In this document: positions 1 through 6,308 of the stretch, in pieces
Layout: each line of letters begins with the position of its first letter
Numbering within the stretch: the stretch's first letter is position 1
From: an uncultured Actinomycetes bacterium
GTDB taxonomy: Bacteria > Actinomycetota > Actinomycetes > Nanopelagicales > Nanopelagicaceae
DNA: 9,291 nt
NCBI GenBank assembly: GCA_903932695.1
Contig: CAIZGZ010000021.1
Coordinates: 1-9,291, forward strand
Reading direction: 5' to 3'
The notes under the pieces: model-generated
What the model was told of the DNA's origin: nothing
Database searches by the model: none
The model's input: the letters and a program-made list of their open reading frames with translations, nothing else
Position numbers and translations under genes: made by a program

Positions 1-448
1 GGGCGGCGGTGTTATAGGCGCTCTTAAGAAGTTGGTAGGTCGTATGGCCGAGTGTTGGCAGTTTCGTTCCTGGGCCAAGTGATCCCAGAACCCATCGAGG
101 TCGATCGTCAGTGGAGTACTCGTCAGCAACTTCTCGAGCGAGTTTTGCGCCAGCGTATGCGAGTTCGAAGATACGATCTTCGATGCCATATTCGGCGAGA
201 TTGGCGAAGTTTGCACCAAAGGTGTTTGTCTCAATCGCATCGACACCGACGTCGAGATATTGTCGGTGGACCAATTTTACGAGCTCGGGCCGGGAGACAT
301 TGAGGATCTCATTGCAGCCTTCATGTCCTTGAAAATCTTCAAGAGTGGGATTTGCGGCTTGAAGCATGGTTCCCATGGCACCGTCAGCGATCACGGTCTG
401 GGATTCGAGAGCTCTCCGAAGTGAGCTAGGACGATCTGTCTGCTTCAT
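1..448 (-). CDS. metH: Cobalamin-dependent methionine synthase, N-terminal part (partial)
   Basis: MetH transfers a methyl group from 5-methyltetrahydrofolate to homocysteine through cobalamin, making methionine in the cytosol. Only the first 149 residues are in the window; the frame stays open to the left edge. They match the start of the homocysteine-binding (Hcy S-methyltransferase) barrel: ADGAMGTMLQ near residue 22, GCNEILNVSRPELV near 45-60, DAIETNTFGAN near 70-80 and VLGSLGPGTKLPTLGH near 115-130. The zinc-ligand cysteines, folate, cobalamin and activation domains would lie beyond the edge. The ATG is the only reasonable start, because an in-frame TAA lies 12-14 bases upstream and no other start codon lies between. 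It follows mshC by 24 bp on the same strand, so it is probably co-transcribed. No clear Shine-Dalgarno is seen; a TAAACT hexamer 9 nt before the ATG could be an extra weak promoter. A methyltransferase carrying only this domain is possible, but the sequence is typical of full-length actinobacterial MetH. Confidence 0.93.
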   Translation of the reverse strand, partial: MKQTDRPSSLRRALESQTVIADGAMGTMLQAANPTLEDFQGHEGCNEILNVSRPELVKLVHRQYLDVGVDAIETNTFGANFANLAEYGIEDRIFELAYAGAKLAREVADEYSTDDRPRWVLGSLGPGTKLPTLGHTTYQLLKSAYNTAA

Positions 449-472
449 AAGGAAGCGAGTTTAGCCTAGATA

Positions 473-1732
473 CTAGAAGGCAAGCCCTAGGAGACTATCC
501 AACGCCCGTGCCATCTCGCCAGGTGAACCGCCTTCGACTCCGGATTCGGTATCGGCTATCCATGAATTCAAGGCAGCAAAAGCTCGTGGCGTATCGAGGT
601 TGTCGGCGATTGCCTGAACCATCTCAGCGACTGCCGATGAAGTCGGTGCAACTTGATTTCGGCCAAGAGCAGAGCGCACTCGTTCAACTTCGGTTTGAGC
701 CTGCTGTAAAACGGCATCAGACCAATTGCGAGCTAGTGAGTAATGGTCTTGAAGTAGGGCGTATCTGATCACAGTCGGATCAACACCTTGCGCAAGGAGT
801 TTTGAAACAAAGACCAAGTTGCCCTTGCTCTTACTCATCTTCTCGCCATCGAGTCCGATCATCCCGGTGTGGATGAAGGCCCGCGCGAAATTCTCTCCTA
901 ACAGGGCCTTTACTTGGGCCCCAGACATGAAGTGGTGAGGGAAGATGAGGTCATTGCCGCCACCTTGGATGTCGATCAAATATTCGCGGGATGAATCCCC
1001 CGCTAAGAAATTCTCACCGATGAGATATCGCAAACTAATGACGGCACATTCGATATGCCATCCGGGACGACCAAAACCATGCGAGCTGTGCCAACCTGGC
1101 TCATTGTTCTTATTGGCGATCCAGAGAACAGCATCTAATGGATGCTCTTTTCCGGCACGATCAGGATCCCCGCCACGTTCTGCAAAAATCGCTAGCGCTT
1201 GCTCCTCCGAAATGGGTAGATCAGAGAGGAACGACGAGGTCCGGAAGTAGAGATCTCCATCTAGCTCGTACACGAAGCCGTTCGACTTCATTTGAGAGAT
1301 CGCCTGATCAACCAGCTCCATCACTTGCGTGACCGGAACGAAGAACTCGGGCGCAAATACTCTCAATGCAACCATGTCGGAGGCGAAGAGGTCGGTTTCG
1401 CGCTGTGCCAAACTCTGCCAATCCACATGATCGCGGTCGGCTCGCTCTAGTAGTGGTTCGTCTACATCGGTGATGTTCTCGACGAAATGAACTGAGGTGT
1501 TGCGTAGGCGTTGATAACGATTGATGAGATCGAATGTGAGGTATGTGGCGGCGTGACCTAAGTGCGTTGCATCGTAGGGTGTGATTCCACAGACATACAT
1601 ACGCAGCGCTGAACCCTGAAGGTGATCAAAGGTAACTGGTCCCCGAGAGGTCTCCACACGAAGTGGTGGAATCGCTGATGACTCCAAACGGCTGAGCGCA
1701 GGAGATGGCCATGGGTTCTCTAATATTTCCAT
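473..1732 (-). CDS. mshC: Cysteine:GlcN-Ins ligase (mycothiol biosynthesis)
   Basis: MshC joins cysteine to glucosaminyl-inositol with ATP, giving Cys-GlcN-Ins, AMP and pyrophosphate; this is the penultimate step of mycothiol synthesis. The 419-residue length fits the family (about 410). It is a class I cysteinyl-tRNA synthetase paralogue: YVCGITPYD (46-54) holds Cys48, a predicted zinc ligand; HLGH (57-60) is the HIGH signature; GRPGWHIEC (221-229) holds Cys229; DIQGGGNDLIFPHH (254-267) holds the zinc histidine; KMSKS is at 298-302. Three features separate it from true CysRS: GITPYDATHLGHA, the Gln in DIQGGG, and the missing ENE after FPHH. The protein also stops before a CysRS anticodon-binding domain. 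About 12 extra residues lie at 238-250 compared with the M. smegmatis enzyme as I remember it. The gene is 29 bp downstream of the SCO1664-type gene and 24 bp upstream of metH. There is no Shine-Dalgarno, but TAACCT lies 7 nt before the ATG, so a leaderless transcript is possible. Confidence 0.95.
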   Translation of the reverse strand: MEILENPWPSPALSRLESSAIPPLRVETSRGPVTFDHLQGSALRMYVCGITPYDATHLGHAATYLTFDLINRYQRLRNTSVHFVENITDVDEPLLERADRDHVDWQSLAQRETDLFASDMVALRVFAPEFFVPVTQVMELVDQAISQMKSNGFVYELDGDLYFRTSSFLSDLPISEEQALAIFAERGGDPDRAGKEHPLDAVLWIANKNNEPGWHSSHGFGRPGWHIECAVISLRYLIGENFLAGDSSREYLIDIQGGGNDLIFPHHFMSGAQVKALLGENFARAFIHTGMIGLDGEKMSKSKGNLVFVSKLLAQGVDPTVIRYALLQDHYSLARNWSDAVLQQAQTEVERVRSALGRNQVAPTSSAVAEMVQAIADNLDTPRAFAALNSWIADTESGVEGGSPGEMARALDSLLGLAF

Positions 1733-1739
1733 TGGCTAA

Positions 1740-1745
1740 AGGTTA
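1740..1745 (-). promoter_or_regulatory. Possible -10 element before mshC
   Basis: TAACCT on the minus strand ends 7 nt before the mshC ATG and is identical to the hexamer before the phosphomutase gene at 3729-3734. It fits the TANNNT -10 pattern, and transcription could begin at or next to the ATG. No convincing -35 was found. The hexamer lies in the 29-bp gap after the upstream gene, so it would be an internal promoter of the cluster. The match could be chance. Confidence 0.3.
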
Positions 1746-1761
1746 TCCAATCTTGCTTCGA

Positions 1762-2472
1762 TTAGTACGGTGGCCAAGGTACTGGCGGCCATAATTCGGA
1801 TGGTGCTGGAAAAATCCCTAACTCCAGCAATCGTTCGATACGGGTCGTCAAGGCCTCTATCTCGACAGGGGTAATGAGCCCAGAGAGAACCTCCACGGAT
1901 TCTTTCGCTCTCCGAAGCAACGCAATCTCAGTTTCGGTGAACTCTGATTCGCTCCAGTTCCATAGAACTGTTCGCAACTTATCGTCCTCGTGGAACGTCA
2001 GACCATGATCGCAACCAAAGATTTGATAGTCCTCAGTGATCAGAATATGTCCGAATTTCCGATCGGTATTGTTAACAATGGCATCAAAGATCACCATTGG
2101 GCGCAATGTTTCTGGTGAACTTTGTACGTAATCGACAACATCGATCGATGAGTCAACCTCGATCCATTGTTGCACTGAACCAGGTCCAAATGGGCCATCT
2201 CGAAGAGTCGTGAACGGTACCAGCGATAGCCCGAGCTCTTGTGAGAAGAGATATGCGGCGTACTCTCGATGCGCAAGGTGACCATCCGGAAAATCCCAGA
2301 GCGGTTGCTCGCCGGCGATTGGTTTGTAAATAACGCTGACGGAATCTTCACCCACAACGGCCTTTGCAAAGAGCGTTGCATTCGAAGCATCAACAAATCG
2401 TCCTTCAACCACGATCTCGCCATTGAGAATAGTGTCGAGTACGTGCTCCTTATCCATCTTGCGTTGATCCAT
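1762..2472 (-). CDS. SCO1664-family protein with PI3/4-kinase-like motifs
   Basis: This is a 236-residue actinobacterial protein of unknown substrate, recognised from conserved blocks: VEGRFVDASNATLFA (22-36), IYKPIAGEQPLWDFPDG (48-64), VPFTTLRDGPFGPG (85-98), VIFDAIVNNTDRKFGH (127-142), CDHGLTFH (154-161) and KLRTVLWNW (165-173), with a Pro/Trp-rich tail. The layout resembles a small lipid-kinase-like fold. Lys50 would be the ATP-binding lysine, the NNTDRKFGH block the catalytic loop, and DHG at 155-157 the metal-binding DFG equivalent. The family was described as PI3/4-kinase-like on such grounds; I know of no proven activity. It probably acts in the cytosol, since no signal peptide or membrane segment is seen. 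The first ATG directly follows the stop of the DUF3090 gene (TAG-ATG), which suggests coupled translation. A second ATG five codons in (2457) is an alternative start. It precedes mshC in the same transcription unit. Confidence 0.85.
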   Translation of the reverse strand: MDQRKMDKEHVLDTILNGEIVVEGRFVDASNATLFAKAVVGEDSVSVIYKPIAGEQPLWDFPDGHLAHREYAAYLFSQELGLSLVPFTTLRDGPFGPGSVQQWIEVDSSIDVVDYVQSSPETLRPMVIFDAIVNNTDRKFGHILITEDYQIFGCDHGLTFHEDDKLRTVLWNWSESEFTETEIALLRRAKESVEVLSGLITPVEIEALTTRIERLLELGIFPAPSELWPPVPWPPY

Positions 2473-3036
2473 CTAACGTCGATATCCATTCGCGCGCGGA
2501 CACAGGTGCCCGGTCGGGTCTACCGGCAATCCGCAGAATGGGCATTCCTGCCGTCCGGCCGAGACGAGAAGTGCGGCCTGTTCGCAGAACGCTCTTGCTT
2601 GATGCAGCCGGAGTGAGATGGTCAATAAGTCAGGCGCATCCTCAAGGAAGGCTGCCTCGTCCTCATCGAGCAGTTCAACGATCGATTCATCACCCATTGA
2701 TTGGGCTTCAACGATGAGTCGCTGTTGCTCCTGGTTCCAGCTGATGCCAATGACACCGACTATGAAATCTTCTTCGAGTGGAAACTCAAGGCCAGTGAAG
2801 TCAGCCGCAGAGGTGAGCGAAAGCTCATCCCGTGAGGCGAGCTGATTTCTACGGAGTTCCCGAACCATCTCCTTTATTCGTTCCACCAGCGCCATCACTT
2901 GAGATTTCTCAACGCTGACACAATTCAGACCTGAGCTAGAACGCACCTGCAAGAAGAAGGTTCGCTCTCCTGGTACGCCCACCGTTCCGGCGATGAATCG
3001 CTCAACGGAGTCGTGTCGATAGACGATACGGCTCAT
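2473..3036 (-). CDS. DUF3090 family protein with C-terminal zinc-ribbon-like motif
   Basis: This is a conserved actinobacterial protein of unknown function, 187 residues long. The N-terminal part (about 1-65) contains FIAGTVGVPGERTFFLQ and a Glu/Arg-rich helix. The middle holds FPLEEDFIVGVIGISWN (85-101) followed by an acidic stretch (about 115-135). The C-terminus has CPFCGLPVDPTGHLCPRANGYRR at 165-187, in which Cys165, Cys168, His177 and Cys179 could bind one zinc. That tail is the family's most recognisable part. There is no membrane segment or signal peptide, so it is probably cytosolic. Its ATG overlaps the stop of the upstream phosphomutase gene (ATGA), and its TAG abuts the ATG of the SCO1664-type gene. 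Three-way coupling suggests the products are made in fixed proportion and may act together; that is inference. No known enzyme family is apparent. Confidence 0.9.
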   Translation of the reverse strand: MSRIVYRHDSVERFIAGTVGVPGERTFFLQVRSSSGLNCVSVEKSQVMALVERIKEMVRELRRNQLASRDELSLTSAADFTGLEFPLEEDFIVGVIGISWNQEQQRLIVEAQSMGDESIVELLDEDEAAFLEDAPDLLTISLRLHQARAFCEQAALLVSAGRQECPFCGLPVDPTGHLCPRANGYRR

Positions 3037-3722
3037 GCGCGGCCTGCTCCCCCACCGAGTGAGTGACCTGGATTGGCCCCAGGATTCTTACGAGAAGGTG
3101 CAGTACCTGATCTGAGGTGTGAGATTGAGTTGAGTTCGATGAGATGGGAAGGTGAATACCGAATCCGGGTAATGGATGCCGGATCAACCGCGATTCGCTG
3201 GAAATTATCGAGCGGCAGTGCCAAGTGATAAGCAACGATCGACTTAATCACATCGCCATGCGAAAGAACCAATATTTTGGATTTACCAGAAGCCATGTCG
3301 AGGACGGCCTGATTTGCGCGCAATGACATTTCGGCGAAACTCTCACCGGAGGGGAATCGAACTGTGCTTGGACGAGATTGGATCTGCGCCCATAACTTGT
3401 GTTTGGCCAATTGCTTGAGCGACTTACCGGACCACGTGCCGTAATCCATCTCGATAATCGCTTTGCCGAAATTCGCCTTCGATCCAGTCTTCTTGAGCAA
3501 TGGCGCAATCGTCTCCCGACAGCGCTTGAGATCAGAGACATAGATGGCATCAAATTTCTCGCTCGCTAAGAAATCTGCAACAGATTGGGCTTGCTCTCGT
3601 CCCCGCTCGGTGAGTCCGACGGAATTGTCACGTCCCGCCAAGATGCCTTTTTCGTTTGCCGTTGAATGGGCATGGCGGAGAAGAACAATCTCGCAGGGTT
3701 TTTTCGGTGCCGAAGCGCTCAT
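3033..3722 (-). CDS. Histidine-phosphatase-superfamily phosphomutase, MSMEG_4193 type
   Basis: This is a 229-residue member of the phosphoglycerate-mutase-like histidine phosphatase superfamily, which hydrolyses or transfers phosphate through a phosphohistidine. VLLRHAHSTANEKGILAGRD (13-32) contains the Arg16-His17 catalytic pair, with Ala in place of the usual Gly (RHA instead of RHG). GLTERGREQA (36-45) is the typical follow-on. VSDLKRCRET (62-71) supplies the second arginine region, EMDYGTWSGK (91-100) the acidic residue, and LSHGDVIKSI (153-162) the second histidine, His155. The tail ends in GGGAGRA, a feature I associate with the MSMEG_4193 subgroup. The substrate is unknown; phosphoglycerate mutase itself is unlikely given the context. 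It is the first gene of the minus-strand cluster and overlaps the DUF3090 gene by ATGA. The ATG has no Shine-Dalgarno and sits 6 nt after a TAACCT hexamer, which supports this start and a leaderless message. Confidence 0.9.
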   Translation of the reverse strand: MSASAPKKPCEIVLLRHAHSTANEKGILAGRDNSVGLTERGREQAQSVADFLASEKFDAIYVSDLKRCRETIAPLLKKTGSKANFGKAIIEMDYGTWSGKSLKQLAKHKLWAQIQSRPSTVRFPSGESFAEMSLRANQAVLDMASGKSKILVLSHGDVIKSIVAYHLALPLDNFQRIAVDPASITRIRYSPSHLIELNSISHLRSGTAPSRKNPGANPGHSLGGGAGRA

Positions 3723-3728
3723 GACACA

Positions 3729-3758
3729 AGGTTACAAGTAAACGGAGGTACATGTCTT
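3729..3758 (-). promoter_or_regulatory. Predicted promoter of the phosphomutase-mshC-metH cluster
   Basis: On the minus strand, TAACCT (3729-3734) fits the TANNNT -10 pattern and ends 6 nt before the phosphomutase ATG. AAGACA (3753-3758), 18 nt further upstream, matches four of six positions of TTGACA. Transcription starting 6-8 nt after the -10 would begin at or next to the ATG, giving a leaderless message. It is the only gap at the head of the cluster. No operator or riboswitch-like structure is visible in the 64-bp divergent spacer. Confidence 0.5.
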
Positions 3759-3774
3759 TGGATCAATGCCTTGC

Positions 3775-3780
3775 TAAGTT
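3775..3780 (+). promoter_or_regulatory. Predicted -10 element of the aldo/keto reductase gene
   Basis: TAAGTT on the plus strand ends 6 nt before the ATG at 3787, the same geometry as the divergent promoter opposite and the thymidine kinase promoter. No good -35 is seen at the expected distance. There is no Shine-Dalgarno between it and the ATG, so a leaderless transcript is inferred. The two divergent promoters share the 64-bp spacer, and their upstream parts must overlap. Confidence 0.45.
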
Positions 3781-3786
3781 CTGGGC

Positions 3787-4746
3787 ATGGAAAAGCGTTA
3801 CTTGGGCAATAGTGGTCTTGCGGTCAGTCGGATCGGTCTAGGCACGATGACCTGGGGGCGAGATACGGATGAACACGAGGCAGCTGATCAGCTTCGTTCC
3901 TACCTCGATGCGGGCGGCTCTTTCCTGGATACAGCAGCGATCTACGGTGATGGCGATAGCGAACGCGTGATCGGTGGCTTTCTCGGATCACTCGTCGCGC
4001 GATCGGAGATCACCATCGCAACTAAGGCAGGACTCTCGCACCCAGGTGGAGTGCGAACGGTCAATAATTCTCGCGGTTCGCTCCTGGCCGATCTTGATGC
4101 TTCTCTTGCCCGCTTGGGTGTCGATTACGTAGACCTTTGGCAGATTCATACCTGGGATGAGACGGTCCCGCTTGAGGAGACTCTGAGCGCTCTGGATTAC
4201 GCTGTCAGTAGCGGTCGAACCCGATACGTCGGCGTCTCCAACTTTTTAGCGTGGCAGTTGGCTCGCAGTGCAACTATTCAAAATCCACTCTTTGGCAAGG
4301 CGATCATTACCAGCGCCCAATCTGAATACTCGCTTCTCAATCGCTCCATAGAACGAGAGTTGATGCCCGCTGCTGATGCAACGGGCGTGGGTCTCATCGC
4401 TTGGTCGCCGCTTGGTCGAGGCGTTCTGAGCGGAAAGTATCGAGGTGGCTTACCATCTGATTCGCGTGGGGCTAGTCCTCATTACTCGAGCTTCATCTCA
4501 CCATATTTAGAGGCTCGTGCCCGCACGATCGTCGATGCCACCATGGTTGCCGCACAAGGGCTTGGATACTCGCCGATTGAAGTCTCACTCGCATGGGTGC
4601 GAGATACACCGGGGATTGCAAGCGCGCTAGTTGGTGCTCGTACCGGGGCACAACTCCGAGGAATCCTCACGGTAGAAGAGATCGCGCTACCTGACCAGGT
4701 GAGAGATGCGCTCAACGAAATTTCGCTGAGCTCGCTCTCGATCTAA
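3787..4746 (+). CDS. Aldo/keto reductase
   Basis: This is an NADPH-dependent oxidoreductase of the aldo/keto reductase superfamily, probably reducing an aldehyde or ketone in the cytosol; the substrate cannot be read from the sequence. At 319 residues it is the usual length for a single TIM barrel. The catalytic tetrad is present: Asp48 and Tyr53 in FLDTAAIYGDGDSE, Lys80 in TKAG and His121 in LWQIH. Cofactor-site motifs follow: GVSNF (149-153), AQSEYSLL (177-184), SPLGRGVLSGKY (207-218), and a C-terminal ALVGART-type block near 279-285. The N-terminus MEKRYLGNSGLAVSRIGLG is typical, so the ATG at 3787 is secure. It is a single-gene unit, divergent from the phosphomutase cluster and convergent with the M20 gene, with only 6 bp between the two stops. 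It resembles the general (YajO/Tas-like) branch, but I do not assign a finer family. Confidence 0.92.
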   Translation: MEKRYLGNSGLAVSRIGLGTMTWGRDTDEHEAADQLRSYLDAGGSFLDTAAIYGDGDSERVIGGFLGSLVARSEITIATKAGLSHPGGVRTVNNSRGSLLADLDASLARLGVDYVDLWQIHTWDETVPLEETLSALDYAVSSGRTRYVGVSNFLAWQLARSATIQNPLFGKAIITSAQSEYSLLNRSIERELMPAADATGVGLIAWSPLGRGVLSGKYRGGLPSDSRGASPHYSSFISPYLEARARTIVDATMVAAQGLGYSPIEVSLAWVRDTPGIASALVGARTGAQLRGILTVEEIALPDQVRDALNEISLSSLSI

Positions 4747-4756
4747 CTTTGGTTAG
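4743..4756. terminator. Small inverted repeat over two convergent stop codons (weak terminator candidate)
   Basis: CTAAC-TTTG-GTTAG is a perfect 5-bp stem with a 4-nt loop. Each arm contains the TAA stop of one of the two convergent genes (aldo/keto reductase on plus, M20 on minus). It is the only structure in the junction and reads the same way from both strands. The stem is short and no T-run follows, so intrinsic termination is doubtful; part of the symmetry is forced by two facing TAA codons. Confidence 0.25.
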
Positions 4757-6066
4757 CAATTCTCCAAGAAGCGAATAAGTACTCGTACACCAAACTTGAG
4801 TCCCTCAACGGGGACTCGCTCATCAACGCCATGGAAGAGCGCGAAAAAGTCCAAGTCTGCAGGAAGTAGTAGCGGTGAGAAGCCATAACCAATAATTCCT
4901 AGTTCGGCCAACGCCTTGTTATCCGTTCCGCCGCTCATGAGGTATGGAACGGGGATTCCATCAGGGTCTTCGGCGACCAATGCGCTACTCATTGCTTCAA
5001 CGAGTGGACCAGCAAAATCAACTTCGAGCGCTTTGTCCCGCACCAACATGGAAACCGTCGCATCATCGCCAACGAGCTCCTTAATCGTCGCTTCCAGTTC
5101 GTGTTCATAACCTGGAAGAAAGCGACCGTCGACCACTGCAGTTGCTTGTTGAGGGATCACATTTGCCTTGTACCCAGCGTTGAGCATTGTTGGATTGGCG
5201 GTATTGGTTACGGTTGCGCCGATCATCTTCGAGGCTCCCCCAATGTGCTTGAGGAGGTCTGATGCCTTTGCTGGGTCATAAAGATCACCAGTCAACTCCG
5301 CGATCTTTCCGAATAGCTTCTTATTCGTAGCGGTCTCGCGCTCTGGCCATACATACGAACCGATGCGAGCAATCGCCCGTGAAAGTTTAGTCACAGCATT
5401 GTTTGGGTTGGAGAAACTGCCGTGTCCTGCGGTGCCTTCTGCTGTCAATTGCATCCATTGAATGCCCTTTTCTGCTGTTTCAATGACATAGAGTCGATGC
5501 CCGCCAGTGATGGTGATGGAGAACCCACCTACCTCAGAGATCGCTTCACTATAACCCTCAAAGAGTTCTGGGCGATGCTTCACCAGCCAATGTGATCCGT
5601 ACTCGCTACCAGCTTCCTCATCTGCAAAGAAGACGAGAAGAATGTTGCGAGGTGGGCGATATCCAGTCCGGGCCCATGATCGAATGATGGCGAGATACAT
5701 GGCATCCCCATCTTTCATATCAACAGCGCCACGTCCCCAGATATATCCATCCTTGAGTAGACCGGAAAATGGGTCGACGCTCCAGTCATCGGCATTTGCT
5801 GGAACAACATCGAGATGACCGTGAACGACCAGGCCAGGCCGTGATGTATCTTCACCGGGAATATGCGCAACAACGTTGACGCGATTCGGACCGGTCTCGA
5901 TCAGCTCGGAGTCGATGCCAACCTCTTTGAGTTTGGCAGCAACAAACTCTGCCATTGCTCGTTCATCGCCCCTGCCCTCGCCATAATTGACGCTTGGGAT
6001 GCGGATCATCTCTTGGAGAAGTTGGATGCAATCTTCTTCAACGGCCGTAATCTCGGTCTGGTTCAT
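4753..6066 (-). CDS. M20-family metallopeptidase (Rv2141c/DapE-like)
   Basis: This is a zinc-dependent hydrolase of the M20/M28 clan, cutting a peptide or N-acyl amide bond in the cytosol; the substrate is unknown. With the start at 6066 it has 437 residues. VHGHLDVVP (81-89) holds His84 and catalytic Asp86; GRGAVDMKDG (111-120) holds bridging Asp116; FFADEEAGSEYG (146-157) holds catalytic Glu150 and zinc ligand Glu151; ISEVGG (175-180) holds Glu177; FHGVDERVP (411-419) holds the last ligand, His412. GTAGHGSFSNPNNAV (211-225) lies in the dimerisation domain. I chose the ATG at 6066 because AGGA lies 7 nt upstream and the protein then begins just before the family's first helix. The frame is open to an ATG at 6165, adding 33 residues, but that ATG lies in the likely tRNA promoter. 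It is divergent from tRNA-Leu. The best named relative I recall is the mycobacterial Rv2141c type; calling it DapE would be overreach. Confidence 0.88.
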   Translation of the reverse strand: MNQTEITAVEEDCIQLLQEMIRIPSVNYGEGRGDERAMAEFVAAKLKEVGIDSELIETGPNRVNVVAHIPGEDTSRPGLVVHGHLDVVPANADDWSVDPFSGLLKDGYIWGRGAVDMKDGDAMYLAIIRSWARTGYRPPRNILLVFFADEEAGSEYGSHWLVKHRPELFEGYSEAISEVGGFSITITGGHRLYVIETAEKGIQWMQLTAEGTAGHGSFSNPNNAVTKLSRAIARIGSYVWPERETATNKKLFGKIAELTGDLYDPAKASDLLKHIGGASKMIGATVTNTANPTMLNAGYKANVIPQQATAVVDGRFLPGYEHELEATIKELVGDDATVSMLVRDKALEVDFAGPLVEAMSSALVAEDPDGIPVPYLMSGGTDNKALAELGIIGYGFSPLLLPADLDFFALFHGVDERVPVEGLKFGVRVLIRFLENC

Positions 6067-6159
6067 ATGCCAATCCTGCCTCAAAGAGCGCAAATTGTCC
6101 GCTCTTGCTTGGACTTCTGTACGGCCTTCTCTCCGGTCAGCGGGTAGTCGAACCTTTGC

Positions 6160-6165
6160 TATCAT
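6160..6165 (+). promoter_or_regulatory. Possible -10 element of tRNA-Leu
   Basis: TATCAT ends 17 nt before the first base of the tRNA, which would give a 5' leader of about 10 nt. No good -35 was found at 16-18 nt spacing. The hexamer contains, on the other strand, the upstream candidate ATG of the M20 gene, which argues against that ATG being used. Confidence 0.35.
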
Positions 6166-6182
6166 TACGCCTCACACACTTT

Positions 6183-6269
6183 GTCCGGGTGGCGGAATTG
6201 GCAGACGCGCTAGCTTGAGGTGTTAGTGCCCGCAAGGGCTTGAGGGTTCAACTCCCTTCTCGGACACCA
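6183..6269 (+). tRNA. tRNA-Leu (anticodon GAG), CCA encoded
   Basis: This is a class II tRNA of 87 nt including the encoded CCA. The acceptor stem pairs GTCCGGG (6183-6189) with CTCGGAC (6259-6265), with one G-T pair; the discriminator is A6266, followed by CCA at 6267-6269. The D-arm region contains GGCGGAATTGGCAGAC. The anticodon stem pairs CTAGC (6210-6214) with GTTAG (6222-6226) around the loop TTGAGGT, placing anticodon GAG at 6217-6219, which reads CUC and CUU leucine codons. The long variable arm GCCC-GCAA-GGGC (6228-6239) is typical of tRNA-Leu. The T-arm pairs GAGGG with CCCTT around TTCAACT. It is a single tRNA gene, 39 bp upstream of the thymidine kinase start. Confidence 0.97.
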
Positions 6270-6296
6270 TTACTCACGAAAACTCTCAAGATAGGC

Positions 6297-6302
6297 TACT
6301 TT
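6297..6302 (+). promoter_or_regulatory. Predicted -10 element of thymidine kinase
   Basis: TACTTT ends exactly 6 nt before the GTG at 6309. This matches the geometry found at 3729-3734 and 3775-3780 and supports both the GTG start and a leaderless message. It lies in the 39-bp gap after tRNA-Leu, so the kinase need not depend on tRNA read-through. No clear -35 was found; its expected position lies just after or within the tRNA 3' end. Confidence 0.45.
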
Positions 6303-6308
6303 CATCCC

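Noticed and set aside
52..332. Plus-strand open frames in the first 330 bases
   Set aside because: The minus strand encodes an uninterrupted MetH N-terminus here with several family motifs.
945..1332. Plus-strand open frames opposite mshC
   Set aside because: They are shadows of the conserved mshC coding sequence, and their translations show no recognisable family.
2269..2616. Plus-strand 115-codon open frame across the DUF3090/SCO1664 junction
   Set aside because: It is antisense to two well-recognised genes, has no family resemblance and no ribosome-binding site.
6240..6308. Upstream in-frame ATG giving a 23-residue N-terminal extension of thymidine kinase
   Set aside because: The ATG-like start and first codons lie inside tRNA-Leu, homologues begin just before the YYYGTM strand, and the GTG at 6309 has a well-placed -10 element.
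6183..6308. tRNA-Leu as an integration site for a mobile element
   Set aside because: No integrase gene, no repeat of the tRNA 3' end and no change in gene content follow it; thymidine kinase and alcohol dehydrogenase look native.
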